A stretch of DNA of 64,000 nucleotides from Stenotrophomonas rhizophila (GTDB lineage Bacteria; Pseudomonadota; Gammaproteobacteria; Xanthomonadales; Xanthomonadaceae). Location: contig NZ_JACWUO010000010.1 of the NCBI RefSeq assembly GCF_020857975.1, forward strand, positions 62,001 through 126,000. The letters run 5' to 3'. How positions within the stretch are numbered: position 1 is the first letter of the stretch; the number at the start of each line of letters is the position of its first letter. Both the position numbers and the translations under genes were made by a program. Of this stretch, positions 55,233 to 63,210 are shown in pieces. Under the pieces are notes generated by a model that was not told where the DNA came from, did no database searches, and was given only the letters and a program-made list of their open reading frames with translations.

Positions 55233-56198
55233 TTAGTCATACTCGGCCTTGACGATTACATCCGTGCTTACAGGGCCATTGACCAGGTCACCAGCGAGGC
55301 GACGGAAGCGCGCACGGAACGCGTACTCACCACCCGCAGCCAGGGTTGGCATGGTCGCATCCCCGCCCGGGTCGATATCGGTACCTGCAGCGGTCTGCAG
55401 CTGCACCCCCACGCCACCACCCGGACCGGTAACCGCAAACAGCGTGGGGTCGGTCGGTTCGGCGTTGCCGTTGAAGGAGAAGGTGACGTTGTGGAACTGG
55501 GTCAGATCGCAGTTCTCAGACACCAGCTTGAAGTCCCTCCAAGGCGTTCCACCGCCGGTAAAGCTGTGCGGCGCAGCCTGCCCCAGATCCACGGTCTGGT
55601 TGATCGAGCCGCTGGTGATGTCGCAGGTGGCCAGGTTGAACTGGACATCGACCGCTTCGAGGAAGTTGATCGGACGTGACGCAGCAGAATCCAGTGCGGC
55701 CTGCGCCGCTTGGAATGGAGCCCCGCTGCCGATGCTGCCCCCCGCGAAATCACCAGCAATGCGATAGTAGCTTACGTAGTACGTCCCTTCATCGCGCAGC
55801 GTGTAGCTGCCGGGGGTGCTGTAATCAATGGAATAGGGATATGCGCGGCGGGCGCCGCCGGTGGAGGACTGGTATTCGACCTTCACCCCGACGCCTGCCA
55901 GGGTCGTCGTGTAGACATCTGGAATCCCCGATGGCACCAGCGTTCCGTTCATCCGCCGGGTGATGCGGTCGGGGCCAACGCAGTTCGCCCAACCTCCTTC
56001 CGTACCCACCACGTGACTGTACTCCTTGAGCAGATCGCCGGGTCTGGCATTCTGCTTGACCACGATCGGCAGACCGGAAGCGCCATTCACTGTTACCGTG
56101 AGCTGTTTTCCCACCGTGCACGCCGCCTGCGCGGCAGAGCATGCCAGCAGCCCGGCCCCGCCCAGGCAGCAGGCCAGGACAATCTGTTTGTGCTTCAT
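55233..56198 (-). CDS. Two-domain fimbrial tip adhesin-like protein
   Basis: The 321-residue product has a signal peptide (QIVLACCLGGAGLLACSAAQA), an N-terminal domain of about 170 residues that could be a receptor-binding domain, and a C-terminal pilin domain. The pilin domain shows VQFNLATCDITSGSINQTVDLGQ, CDLTQFHNVTFSF and the terminal VIVKAEYD. This is the FimH/PapG-like layout. GAGGT precedes the ATG. It lies 57 bp after the transglycosylase gene and before traF, upstream of the main fimbrial genes. Confidence 0.85.
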   Translation of the reverse strand: MKHKQIVLACCLGGAGLLACSAAQAACTVGKQLTVTVNGASGLPIVVKQNARPGDLLKEYSHVVGTEGGWANCVGPDRITRRMNGTLVPSGIPDVYTTTLAGVGVKVEYQSSTGGARRAYPYSIDYSTPGSYTLRDEGTYYVSYYRIAGDFAGGSIGSGAPFQAAQAALDSAASRPINFLEAVDVQFNLATCDITSGSINQTVDLGQAAPHSFTGGGTPWRDFKLVSENCDLTQFHNVTFSFNGNAEPTDPTLFAVTGPGGGVGVQLQTAAGTDIDPGGDATMPTLAAGGEYAFRARFRRLAGDLVNGPVSTDVIVKAEYD

Positions 56199-56255
56199 AC
56201 GTGTACCTCATCGAATGCATTGAATTCAACTGATTGCTAGCCGGCCACGACTGGC

Positions 56256-56720
56256 TCAGCCGGCCGCCGCCGGTGGCGTTATGCCGACCTCGTAGGTCGG
56301 AAAGTGCTGGTCAAGCCATCGCCCCCATCTGCCCGCCCTTTGAATGAGCTGCGCCCGGTAGCGGCGGTTGTACTGCGGTGTGCGCGAGTGGTAGTTTGCC
56401 GCCCGCGTCCACAGGTCGCCGCTGTCGTCGCGCAGATGACCGCGCAACCGCCATGCCGCCAGGTCATAGGGATAGCAACCCGATGCCGCTACATGCGCAG
56501 GACTGATGCCGTAACGAGCCAGCTCGCGCAGATACGCCGTGTTGAACTGCATCGCGCCGACATCCAGCGTGCCGTTGCTGTTGCGCACCACCTGGCCCGG
56601 GCGTCCGCCTTCCTGCTCGGCCACGGCCAGCACCAGGTTGGCCGGAATGTGGTATTTGATCGCCGCAGCGATCGAGCAGACCACCCGCTCCTGCTGCAGC
56701 GGCGGTAGATCAACCGGCAT
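56256..56720 (-). CDS. trbN: VirB1/TrbN-like lytic transglycosylase
   Basis: The 154-residue product is a soluble-lytic-transglycosylase domain with the catalytic Glu35 in AVAEQEGGRPG and MQFNTAYLRELARYG, then a C-terminal helical part. It opens peptidoglycan for T4SS assembly. The ATG at 56720 is preferred because GGAG lies eight bases before it; in-frame ATGs at 56726 and 56732 are alternatives. It overlaps the trbL stop by 11 bp and so is coupled. No clear signal peptide is seen. Confidence 0.85.
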   Translation of the reverse strand: MPVDLPPLQQERVVCSIAAAIKYHIPANLVLAVAEQEGGRPGQVVRNSNGTLDVGAMQFNTAYLRELARYGISPAHVAASGCYPYDLAAWRLRGHLRDDSGDLWTRAANYHSRTPQYNRRYRAQLIQRAGRWGRWLDQHFPTYEVGITPPAAAG

Positions 56721-58800
56721 CGCCATCTCCATCACGCTTGCGCCAGCGCCGCAGGGCGGCCAGCAGGCGCGCGAACCAGCCGCGACCGGGCGGCTGCGGC
56801 AACACCCCCGCGGGCCGGGCTGGCGGCACGATCGCTGCAGTCGCGTCGGCGGCGCCGTCGGCCGCCGCAACTCTGGGCGAATGCGCCGATGCAGGCGCCA
56901 CAGCTGCGCCTTCAGGCAGGGAAGGCGCTGCGCTGCGCGCGCCGACTCGCGCCTGCGTGGATACCGCAGCGCTCGATCGGGTCAGGTCGCGGCCATCTCG
57001 GCCCTCGCGCGCGTTCGATGCAACACCATTGGATGCCGCTGCTGCAGACGACGATGGAGCCGCGGCTGTGGCGTGCGTGTCGCCCCGCCCCACCGCGCCG
57101 GCCTTGCCGCGGCCATCGGCACTGCCGGCCGCCGGCAGGGCCGAGCCGGACAGTGGCTGTGACGCAAAACTGCTGAAGCCGGGCGCAGCCGGACCCGCGG
57201 CTTTCTTCGCCATAGCGCCAGGCCCGGAAGCTGCCGGCGCGGCATCCGCAGGTCTCCCCCGTAATCCGGTCACGGGCGACGCCGGCAGCCCAGTAGTGGT
57301 TGCCGCCAAGCCGGCAGCAGGCACGCCGGGTTCGACTTCATGGCTGCGCTGCAACGTCTGTGCATCCAGCGCAGGGATCTTCTCCGGCGCGGCCCCCGGC
57401 GTGGCCGAAGCCGCGGCTGCCAGCGACGCCGGCGTAGCGGCATTGCCATCGCCCGCAGCGTTCGCGAGCGCGCCCGCCATTGCCGCAGCAGGCGGCGCAG
57501 GCGTCGACGCCACTGCGCCGCCTGCCGCCGCCGAATTACCTGGGCCGGCTTGCTGCTGGGTACGGGCAACCTCGTGCGCCGACGGCGTAGCACCGAACAC
57601 ACTGCCCTGCGCCGCGCCGGCAGGTGGGGGATACATGCCGTGGACGCTCAGCGTCACCGGCGGCGGGTTCATCCCCATTCCGTCCAGATGATGCACGCTG
57701 ATGATCGGCGTTGCCATCGGAGCCGAGGCGCCACCGGCCGCCGCTGGCGGCGCCTGTACCTGGATCGTCGGCATTGAAATCATCGGCGCCGGTGGCGGTG
57801 CCGCCGACGGTGCGTTGTAGGCCGAGTACAGCGCCTGGGCGCCGCTGCCGGCATGACCGACGCCAGCGGCGATTGCGGTCCCGCCCAGCGCCATCACATG
57901 CCCGCTGAAACTGGAGCCACTACCTGCCCCGAAACGCGCGCCCAGCACCATGCTGGACACCATCGCCGGAATCCGTACCAGCAGTGCCAACAGCACGATG
58001 GCCGCCACCAGCATGATCGCCAGGTTGGGCAGGGTCACATCGGCGGCCACGCCAGTACTGTAATCCTCGAGGAACTGGTTGCCGATGCCGGCCAGCAACA
58101 GCATGACGAAGTACGACATGCCCACGGCCAACACATGCTTGTAATAGTTGATGGCCACGCCCGATGTCCAGCGCGCACCACCGAAGCCGAGCAGGAACAG
58201 GCCTGCATAGCCGAGAACCCAGGTCATCAGCGTGATCAGCATCATGCTGACTGCGGCCAGCGCGATCAGCGCCATGATCACTGCGGCCATGGCCAGACCG
58301 ACGATCTTGTCGGCCTCCTTCCATTCGTCGCTCTCGGATTGCTCGGCAACTGCGAAGAACAAGCGGTAGCCGCTGCGCAGCAGGCCCGACGGCTGCAGCT
58401 GACCACCGCCACCGCTGCCATCCTCGCCTAGCAACCGCATGCTCTCCAGGATCTGCTGGATCAGCACCCCGCCTTCGTTCAACAGCCACCAGAAGATGCC
58501 GGTCATCACGATGAAGCGCACCAGCTCGGCGAACAATTCGCCGAAATCGGCACGCCGGAACAGCATCATGCACATCGTCCAGGTCAGGCTGATCAGCGCC
58601 AGGCTCCAGAACAGCCGCTCGGCCGCTCCCGCCACCGTGCTTGCCCAGAGATCCTGTACGCCCTGGAACCTGTCCAGCAGATTGTCGACCGGATACAGCT
58701 CGACAGCGGCCTGTGCCGCCGAGGGCAGCAGCAGCAATGCCAGACACCAAAGTGCGGCGTACCCGTACACGGGCCTTGCGGGTGGGTCGAGCCTGATCAT
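56710..58800 (-). CDS. trbL: Conjugative transfer membrane protein TrbL/VirB6
   Basis: The 696-residue polytopic membrane protein has a signal-like start (LALLLLPSAAQA) and about six hydrophobic segments between residues 45 and 310 (LISLTWTMCMMLF, VIMALIALAAVSMMLI, VTLPNLAIMLVAAIVLLALL). A very long Ala/Pro/Ser-rich, apparently disordered tail of about 370 residues follows. TrbL is an inner-membrane channel component of Trb-type T4SS. The tail is long for the family. The ATG at 58800 begins the conserved part; two hairpins precede the gene. Confidence 0.88.
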   Translation of the reverse strand: MIRLDPPARPVYGYAALWCLALLLLPSAAQAAVELYPVDNLLDRFQGVQDLWASTVAGAAERLFWSLALISLTWTMCMMLFRRADFGELFAELVRFIVMTGIFWWLLNEGGVLIQQILESMRLLGEDGSGGGGQLQPSGLLRSGYRLFFAVAEQSESDEWKEADKIVGLAMAAVIMALIALAAVSMMLITLMTWVLGYAGLFLLGFGGARWTSGVAINYYKHVLAVGMSYFVMLLLAGIGNQFLEDYSTGVAADVTLPNLAIMLVAAIVLLALLVRIPAMVSSMVLGARFGAGSGSSFSGHVMALGGTAIAAGVGHAGSGAQALYSAYNAPSAAPPPAPMISMPTIQVQAPPAAAGGASAPMATPIISVHHLDGMGMNPPPVTLSVHGMYPPPAGAAQGSVFGATPSAHEVARTQQQAGPGNSAAAGGAVASTPAPPAAAMAGALANAAGDGNAATPASLAAAASATPGAAPEKIPALDAQTLQRSHEVEPGVPAAGLAATTTGLPASPVTGLRGRPADAAPAASGPGAMAKKAAGPAAPGFSSFASQPLSGSALPAAGSADGRGKAGAVGRGDTHATAAAPSSSAAAASNGVASNAREGRDGRDLTRSSAAVSTQARVGARSAAPSLPEGAAVAPASAHSPRVAAADGAADATAAIVPPARPAGVLPQPPGRGWFARLLAALRRWRKRDGDGDAG

Positions 58801-58828
58801 CACCGTCTCAGTATTCCTGTCTGCATGT

Positions 58829-58885
58829 CCCGGGCACCTGCCCGGGCGGTGCAAGCGCCTGCGGACCGGCAGGCCGGTCCGCAGG
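58829..58885. other. Two consecutive perfect hairpins between trbJ and trbL
   Basis: CCCGGGC-ACCT-GCCCGGG (58829-58846) and CCTGCGGACCGG-CAGG-CCGGTCCGCAGG (58858-58885) are perfect stem-loops without T-tracts in the 103-bp gap. They may stabilise or process the polycistronic mRNA, or act as partial terminators. Confidence 0.6.
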
Positions 58886-58903
58886 TGTCGCACCTACAAC
58901 CCG

Positions 58904-59734
58904 TTACCAGTTGCCGATCGAGGCCTGTTCCAGGTTCGGAACCACCCGCAGCTTGCTCGCCGCCACCGACTCACGTGCGCCGCGCGCAGCCGCTTCCTGC
59001 TCACGCACGACCTGTGCGTTCTGGTCGGCCAGCATCAACGCACGCATCTGCATCATCTCGCCAGTCTGCGCGGCGGCGAGCTGGTTTGAGAACGCCGCCT
59101 GCATGCGGGCACCCATATTGGCAGTCGATTTGGCGGTCAGCGCCTGCAGATTCGCGCTCTGCATTTGGAATTCGCGCGTCTGCGCATCCACCGCCTGCGC
59201 CTGCAGGCTGTTGCCATCCATCACCGTGGTGAAGCGCTGGTTGTCGTTGCCAACCACCTGATCCAGCACCTTGCGGGTGTCCTGCATGTAGGCGGTGGCA
59301 CTGCCCTGGCCGCCAAACGTAGCCGGACCCTGCAGGGTCGGGATGATCACTTCACCCTCGTCGATACCGCCGCAGTTCATTCCACCGTCCTCACCACCAT
59401 CGGCAAAAGAACGCGGGATCGGCGGCTTGCCGCCACCTGGGCTGCAGTAGTAGTTGTTGACCTCGTTGTAGTTGTTGACCAGGCTGTTGTGTTCCTGGTT
59501 GAGCACGTCGTAGTAGTTCTGCTCCACGTAGTGGCCGTCGTCCTTGGTGCTCATGTAATCGAGGCGATCGATCACGTAGTGCATCTTGATCGCGGTGGCG
59601 GTGTTGGCGACCGCGCTGACGGTATTGGGGACCAGGTTGGCCAGGTCGAGTACCAGCTCACCGGCCTGCGCCGGGCTGGTGGCGGCCAGTGCCAGCGCGA
59701 CGCCGGCGGACAGGGAAAGCAAACGTTGATTCAT
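58904..59734 (-). CDS. trbJ: TrbJ/VirB5-like T4SS protein
   Basis: The 276-residue product has a signal peptide (LLSLSAGVALALAATSPAQA) and a mostly helical mature part ending in a long coiled-coil-like stretch (QSANLQALTAKSTANMGARMQ). Its position between trbI and trbL is that of trbJ in IncP-type trb operons. VirB5/TrbJ proteins are minor pilus-tip components. Similarity is by architecture and synteny; the central region with Gly/Asp-rich sequence is not recognised. GAGGT precedes the ATG at 59734. Confidence 0.8.
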   Translation of the reverse strand: MNQRLLSLSAGVALALAATSPAQAGELVLDLANLVPNTVSAVANTATAIKMHYVIDRLDYMSTKDDGHYVEQNYYDVLNQEHNSLVNNYNEVNNYYCSPGGGKPPIPRSFADGGEDGGMNCGGIDEGEVIIPTLQGPATFGGQGSATAYMQDTRKVLDQVVGNDNQRFTTVMDGNSLQAQAVDAQTREFQMQSANLQALTAKSTANMGARMQAAFSNQLAAAQTGEMMQMRALMLADQNAQVVREQEAAARGARESVAASKLRVVPNLEQASIGNW

Positions 59735-59853
59735 GGGGATACCTCGATGTTGATGATTCGCCCGGATGGGCGGGGCGATGGCGCGCAGCAGCGACGCCAC
59801 CGGTTCGCGGGCTTGGCTGCACCGGCAGCCGCCACCGCGCTTTCACGACCGTC

Positions 59854-61149
59854 TCAGTACATGACCGGCGTGTACGGACGGTCGAAATCCAGGTCCTTGA
59901 CCACCATCACGTTGAAGCGGAAGCCCGGCCGCACTTCCAGCGTCGGCGACACATTGAGGTTCCTCTGGAACAGCTGGATCATGGCCTGGCCCAGGGTCTG
60001 GCCGAGCGCCTCGCTCATCGCGCTGCCCGCGCTGGGACGGCCGTAACCGCCGCCGCTGTCGTCCTGGCTGAGCTCCACCCCGGCGATGACCGCCGACAGC
60101 AGGATCGCCTGGCCAAAGATGCGCATGAAGTGGCTGTTGACCTTGTCGCTGAAGCCGGAATACCCCGCCGCGTCGGTACCCGGCATCGCGCCGATGTCCA
60201 TCGCCCGCCCGTCCGGGAACACCATCCGCTGCCAGGCCACCATCATCCGCCGCTGGCCATAGGCCACTTCGCTGTTGTAGGCGCCGACCAGGCGGGTGCC
60301 CTGCGGAATCACCTTGTGGCGGCCGGTGGCGGTGTCGTACACGTCCTGGCTGACCTGGCCGATGATCTGCCCGGGCAGGTCCGAGTTGACGCCCGAGATC
60401 AGCACTGCCGGAATCACGAAGCCGGCGCGCAGGGTGAACGGGGTACGCGGCATTTCCACCGCACTGCCCAGCCGCCAGCGATCACCGGCGCCGGCGTTGT
60501 CGAACTGGGCCAGGCTGTTGTCCGAGCGCGGCTGCTCGCCGCCCGGCCCGCCCTGCCCCGGCATGCCGCCGCCCATCGCGCGCAGCAGCTCGGCCTGCGA
60601 TGCACCCTGCGGCGCGGTCGGTGCTCGTGACGGCGGCAGCCGGCCGCCTGCGGCAGCGGCAGCAGCACCAGGCGCCGGGGCACTGCGCTGCGGGGTGGCG
60701 GCCAGCACCCCGGTCTTGGCTGCCAGCGCCTGTTGCAGCTGCTGCAGGCGCAGCTGCTGCAGACGCTGCAGGTCCGGGTCGATCTCGGCGGTGGGCGGCA
60801 GCGGCGGGCCGTCGCCGGCATCGACGTGGACGACCGGTACCGCCAGCGGCGGCGGCGATGGTTCGGCAGCGGCCACTTCGGCGACGATGCCGTTGCCGGT
60901 ATCCAGGCCGTTGTCGCCGACCACCTGCTGCGCCATCGCCATGGCGCTGGGGCCGCCGCTGCCCTTGGACGCGGCCGCAGCGGCGCGTTCGTCGTTGCCG
61001 CGACCGCTGATCACCACCACCATGATCACGACGAACACCAGCAGCACGCCGCCGATCAGGTACAACGGCATGTTGTTGACCCGGCGGACACCGGGGCGGG
61101 CCCTACTGGCGGTATCGGCGCCGGGCGGCGACGGGGAGTGGGTAGGCAT
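59854..61149 (-). CDS. trbI: Conjugative transfer protein TrbI/VirB10
   Basis: The 431-residue protein has one inner-membrane helix (residues about 28-48), a proline- and glutamine-rich periplasmic linker, and the conserved C-terminal beta-barrel with antenna region (AGFVIPAVLISGVNSDLPGQII, VIPQGTRLVGAYNSEV, GYSGFSDKVNSHF). It spans both membranes in the core complex. It starts three bases after the trbH-like stop, so they are coupled. Confidence 0.95.
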   Translation of the reverse strand: MPTHSPSPPGADTASRARPGVRRVNNMPLYLIGGVLLVFVVIMVVVISGRGNDERAAAAASKGSGGPSAMAMAQQVVGDNGLDTGNGIVAEVAAAEPSPPPLAVPVVHVDAGDGPPLPPTAEIDPDLQRLQQLRLQQLQQALAAKTGVLAATPQRSAPAPGAAAAAAGGRLPPSRAPTAPQGASQAELLRAMGGGMPGQGGPGGEQPRSDNSLAQFDNAGAGDRWRLGSAVEMPRTPFTLRAGFVIPAVLISGVNSDLPGQIIGQVSQDVYDTATGRHKVIPQGTRLVGAYNSEVAYGQRRMMVAWQRMVFPDGRAMDIGAMPGTDAAGYSGFSDKVNSHFMRIFGQAILLSAVIAGVELSQDDSGGGYGRPSAGSAMSEALGQTLGQAMIQLFQRNLNVSPTLEVRPGFRFNVMVVKDLDFDRPYTPVMY

Positions 61150-61152
61150 CGT

Positions 61153-61602
61153 TTACTCCTTGTGCGACCAGGCGCCGGCCGGCTGCATCCGGCCATTGCC
61201 CGCGGCCATGTAGGCGCGCGACATGCTGCGCGTGCCAATCTGCAAGGTCAGCCGGTACACGCCGGCGTCGACCGGTTCGAATACGTAGTCCAGGGTCGGG
61301 CCGGCGGGCGCCGGCTGCGGCTTGCCACGCGATGCGCTGGCTTCCTGTACGGCATAGCCTTGGCGCCGCAGGGTGTCGACCAGCGCTACCCCGAACCCGT
61401 CCCTGGCCGGACGCGCCAACGTCCAGTAGGTGGCGCCCGGTGGATAGCGGCCCTGCAGCAACTGCACGGCGTCGGCAGCAACGCTGCCCACGCCATCGGG
61501 CACGCTGGCCGCGCTGGCCGTGCCGGGCACGCGCGGGGTGACCGCACAGGCCGACAGCAACCCGCCGACCAGCAGCACGCACAAGTGGGTGGTCGCGCGC
61601 AT
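61153..61602 (-). CDS. trbH: TrbH-like lipoprotein (VirB7 position)
   Basis: The 149-residue product has a lipoprotein signal LLVGGLLSAC (Cys19). The rest is a small alpha/beta-like domain with AADAVQLLQGRYPPG, reminiscent of TrbH lipoproteins. By order it sits in the trbH position between trbG and trbI. The ATG at 61602 overlaps nothing and follows GGGGG; a TTG six bases upstream is an alternative. It probably stabilises the outer-membrane core. Confidence 0.8.
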   Translation of the reverse strand: MRATTHLCVLLVGGLLSACAVTPRVPGTASAASVPDGVGSVAADAVQLLQGRYPPGATYWTLARPARDGFGVALVDTLRRQGYAVQEASASRGKPQPAPAGPTLDYVFEPVDAGVYRLTLQIGTRSMSRAYMAAGNGRMQPAGAWSHKE

Positions 61603-61604
61603 GC

Positions 61605-62495
61605 TCAACGCCCCCGCCGGATGGTGATCTTGGTCTGGCCGCGGCCGACCCCGGTGACCAGGATGGCGTGGTCAAGCACGGTGTCGACGATGTAGCGGTT
61701 GCCCTGCAGTCGGTAGTTGACCAGGGTGGTTTCGTCCTTGCCGCGCGGCGAACCGTTGGCACGGATCGCCAGCAGGGTCGGCGCTTCGGTCTGGGCCATT
61801 TCGCGCGGCATCTCGATGATGGTCTTGGTGCCGTCGTTGTAGACCCGCGACGGCTTCCATGGCGCGCTGCCGCTCAAGCTGTAGTTGAAGTCCAGGTTGC
61901 CCAGGTACTCACCGGTGGCCGGAATGGTGCGCGCCTGGCGCTCCTGGGTCTGCACCTGCTTGAGCGCGGCCCAGCGGGCGGCCACTTCATCGCCATAGAT
62001 GAAGCCGACCCGCGGCAGGAACTCGCTGCGGTGCGAGCGCAGGTTGAGGTGATAGGTGCGCCGGTTGGTGGTGACCACCAACGAGGTATCCAGGCCCACG
62101 TCCAGCGGCTTGATGATCAGGTGCTGCAGTGCATTGGGGCCGGCGCCGGTCAGCGCCGGCTCCACCAGCCAGCGCACCGAGTCGCCCAGGTGCACCGAGT
62201 TGACCACTTCGCCCGGCTGCAGTTCGACGTCGCAGACCTGCATCACCGCGCATACCACGGTCGGCTGGCCGGCCCCGAACAGGAAGCGGATCGCGCCATC
62301 GGCCGAGGGCACCGGTTCGGCGCGGCTGGCCGGGTTGCTCTGCCACTTTTTGGCCAATGCCACTGCGGCGCGAGCCTGCTGGGACAGCGGCGGTTCCGGC
62401 GCGTCCAGCAGCTGCTGCAGGGCGGTCGGCTCGGCGGCCAGGAGGGGGGCGCCGGGCAACAGGGCCAGCGCGATCAACAGGGGAAGAAGTTTCAT
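61605..62495 (-). CDS. trbG: Conjugative transfer protein TrbG/VirB9
   Basis: The 296-residue periplasmic protein has a signal peptide (LLIALALLPGAPLLA), the VirB9/CagX-like N-terminal part (IRFLFGAGQPTVVCAVMQVCDVELQPGE, quoted in part) and a C-terminal domain (YLGNLDFNYSLSG, WKPSRVYNDGTKTIIEMP). It forms the outer-membrane core complex with TrbH and TrbI. It lies 10 bp after trbF. Confidence 0.95.
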   Translation of the reverse strand: MKLLPLLIALALLPGAPLLAAEPTALQQLLDAPEPPLSQQARAAVALAKKWQSNPASRAEPVPSADGAIRFLFGAGQPTVVCAVMQVCDVELQPGEVVNSVHLGDSVRWLVEPALTGAGPNALQHLIIKPLDVGLDTSLVVTTNRRTYHLNLRSHRSEFLPRVGFIYGDEVAARWAALKQVQTQERQARTIPATGEYLGNLDFNYSLSGSAPWKPSRVYNDGTKTIIEMPREMAQTEAPTLLAIRANGSPRGKDETTLVNYRLQGNRYIVDTVLDHAILVTGVGRGQTKITIRRGR

Positions 62496-62505
62496 ATCAG
62501 TTCAC

Positions 62506-63210
62506 TCAGATCTGCTTGGACCACGAGAAGTCGGTGATGAAAATGCCCAGCGGGTTGTCGCGCAGCTGCTGTTCGCTGGCATCGGAGGGCTGGTTGGTGA
62601 GCTTTACGTTGACCACCGCGCGCATCCGGGTCGGACCGGAGATCAGCTTGCCGCTGCGGTCGTACACGCTCTCGACCCAGTCGACCTGCCACGAGTCGCC
62701 GCTCTGCGGCAGGATCGCGTCGATCTGCACGCTGACCGTTTCGGTGGCCGCGCGCTTGAACGGGTTGACGTTGCCGGCACCGTTGAACCAGTCATTGGTC
62801 TTCTGCGCGGCGGCCGCGTCGGTGTCCAGCAACGCGTAGGCGCGCAGAATGGCCTTGCGTTGCAGCGCGGCGTCCGGGGTGACCGTGCGCAGGTCGCTGA
62901 TGAAGCCGGCCAGCGCCGAGCGCACCACGCGCGGATCGGCGTCGCTGGCGTGGTCGGCCACGTTCACCGCCAGCGGTTGGCCGAGCTTGTCCACTTCGAC
63001 CACGTACGGCACCCACTTGGACTGGCTGCCGATATGGATCAGCCCTCCCACGCAGGCCAGCACGATCAGCAGCGCGATCAGGCCAACCATCTGCCAGATC
63101 CGCCGCGAGGCGGCAAGCGCACCGACGTGCGCGTTCCAGGCGCGGCGCGAGGCCAGGTAGGGATTGGCTGCGGCGTTGGGATCGGGCGCCGGGCTGGAGT
63201 TCTGTGTCAT
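62506..63210 (-). CDS. trbF: Conjugative transfer protein TrbF/VirB8
   Basis: The 234-residue protein has a short cytoplasmic tail, one membrane helix (residues about 40-60) and a periplasmic NTF2-like domain (SKWVPYVVEVDKLGQP, then VDWVESVYDRSGKLI and NPLGIFITDFSWSKQI). It is an inner-membrane assembly factor of the T4SS. Its ATG overlaps the trbE stop (ATGA). Confidence 0.95.
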   Translation of the reverse strand: MTQNSSPAPDPNAAANPYLASRRAWNAHVGALAASRRIWQMVGLIALLIVLACVGGLIHIGSQSKWVPYVVEVDKLGQPLAVNVADHASDADPRVVRSALAGFISDLRTVTPDAALQRKAILRAYALLDTDAAAAQKTNDWFNGAGNVNPFKRAATETVSVQIDAILPQSGDSWQVDWVESVYDRSGKLISGPTRMRAVVNVKLTNQPSDASEQQLRDNPLGIFITDFSWSKQI

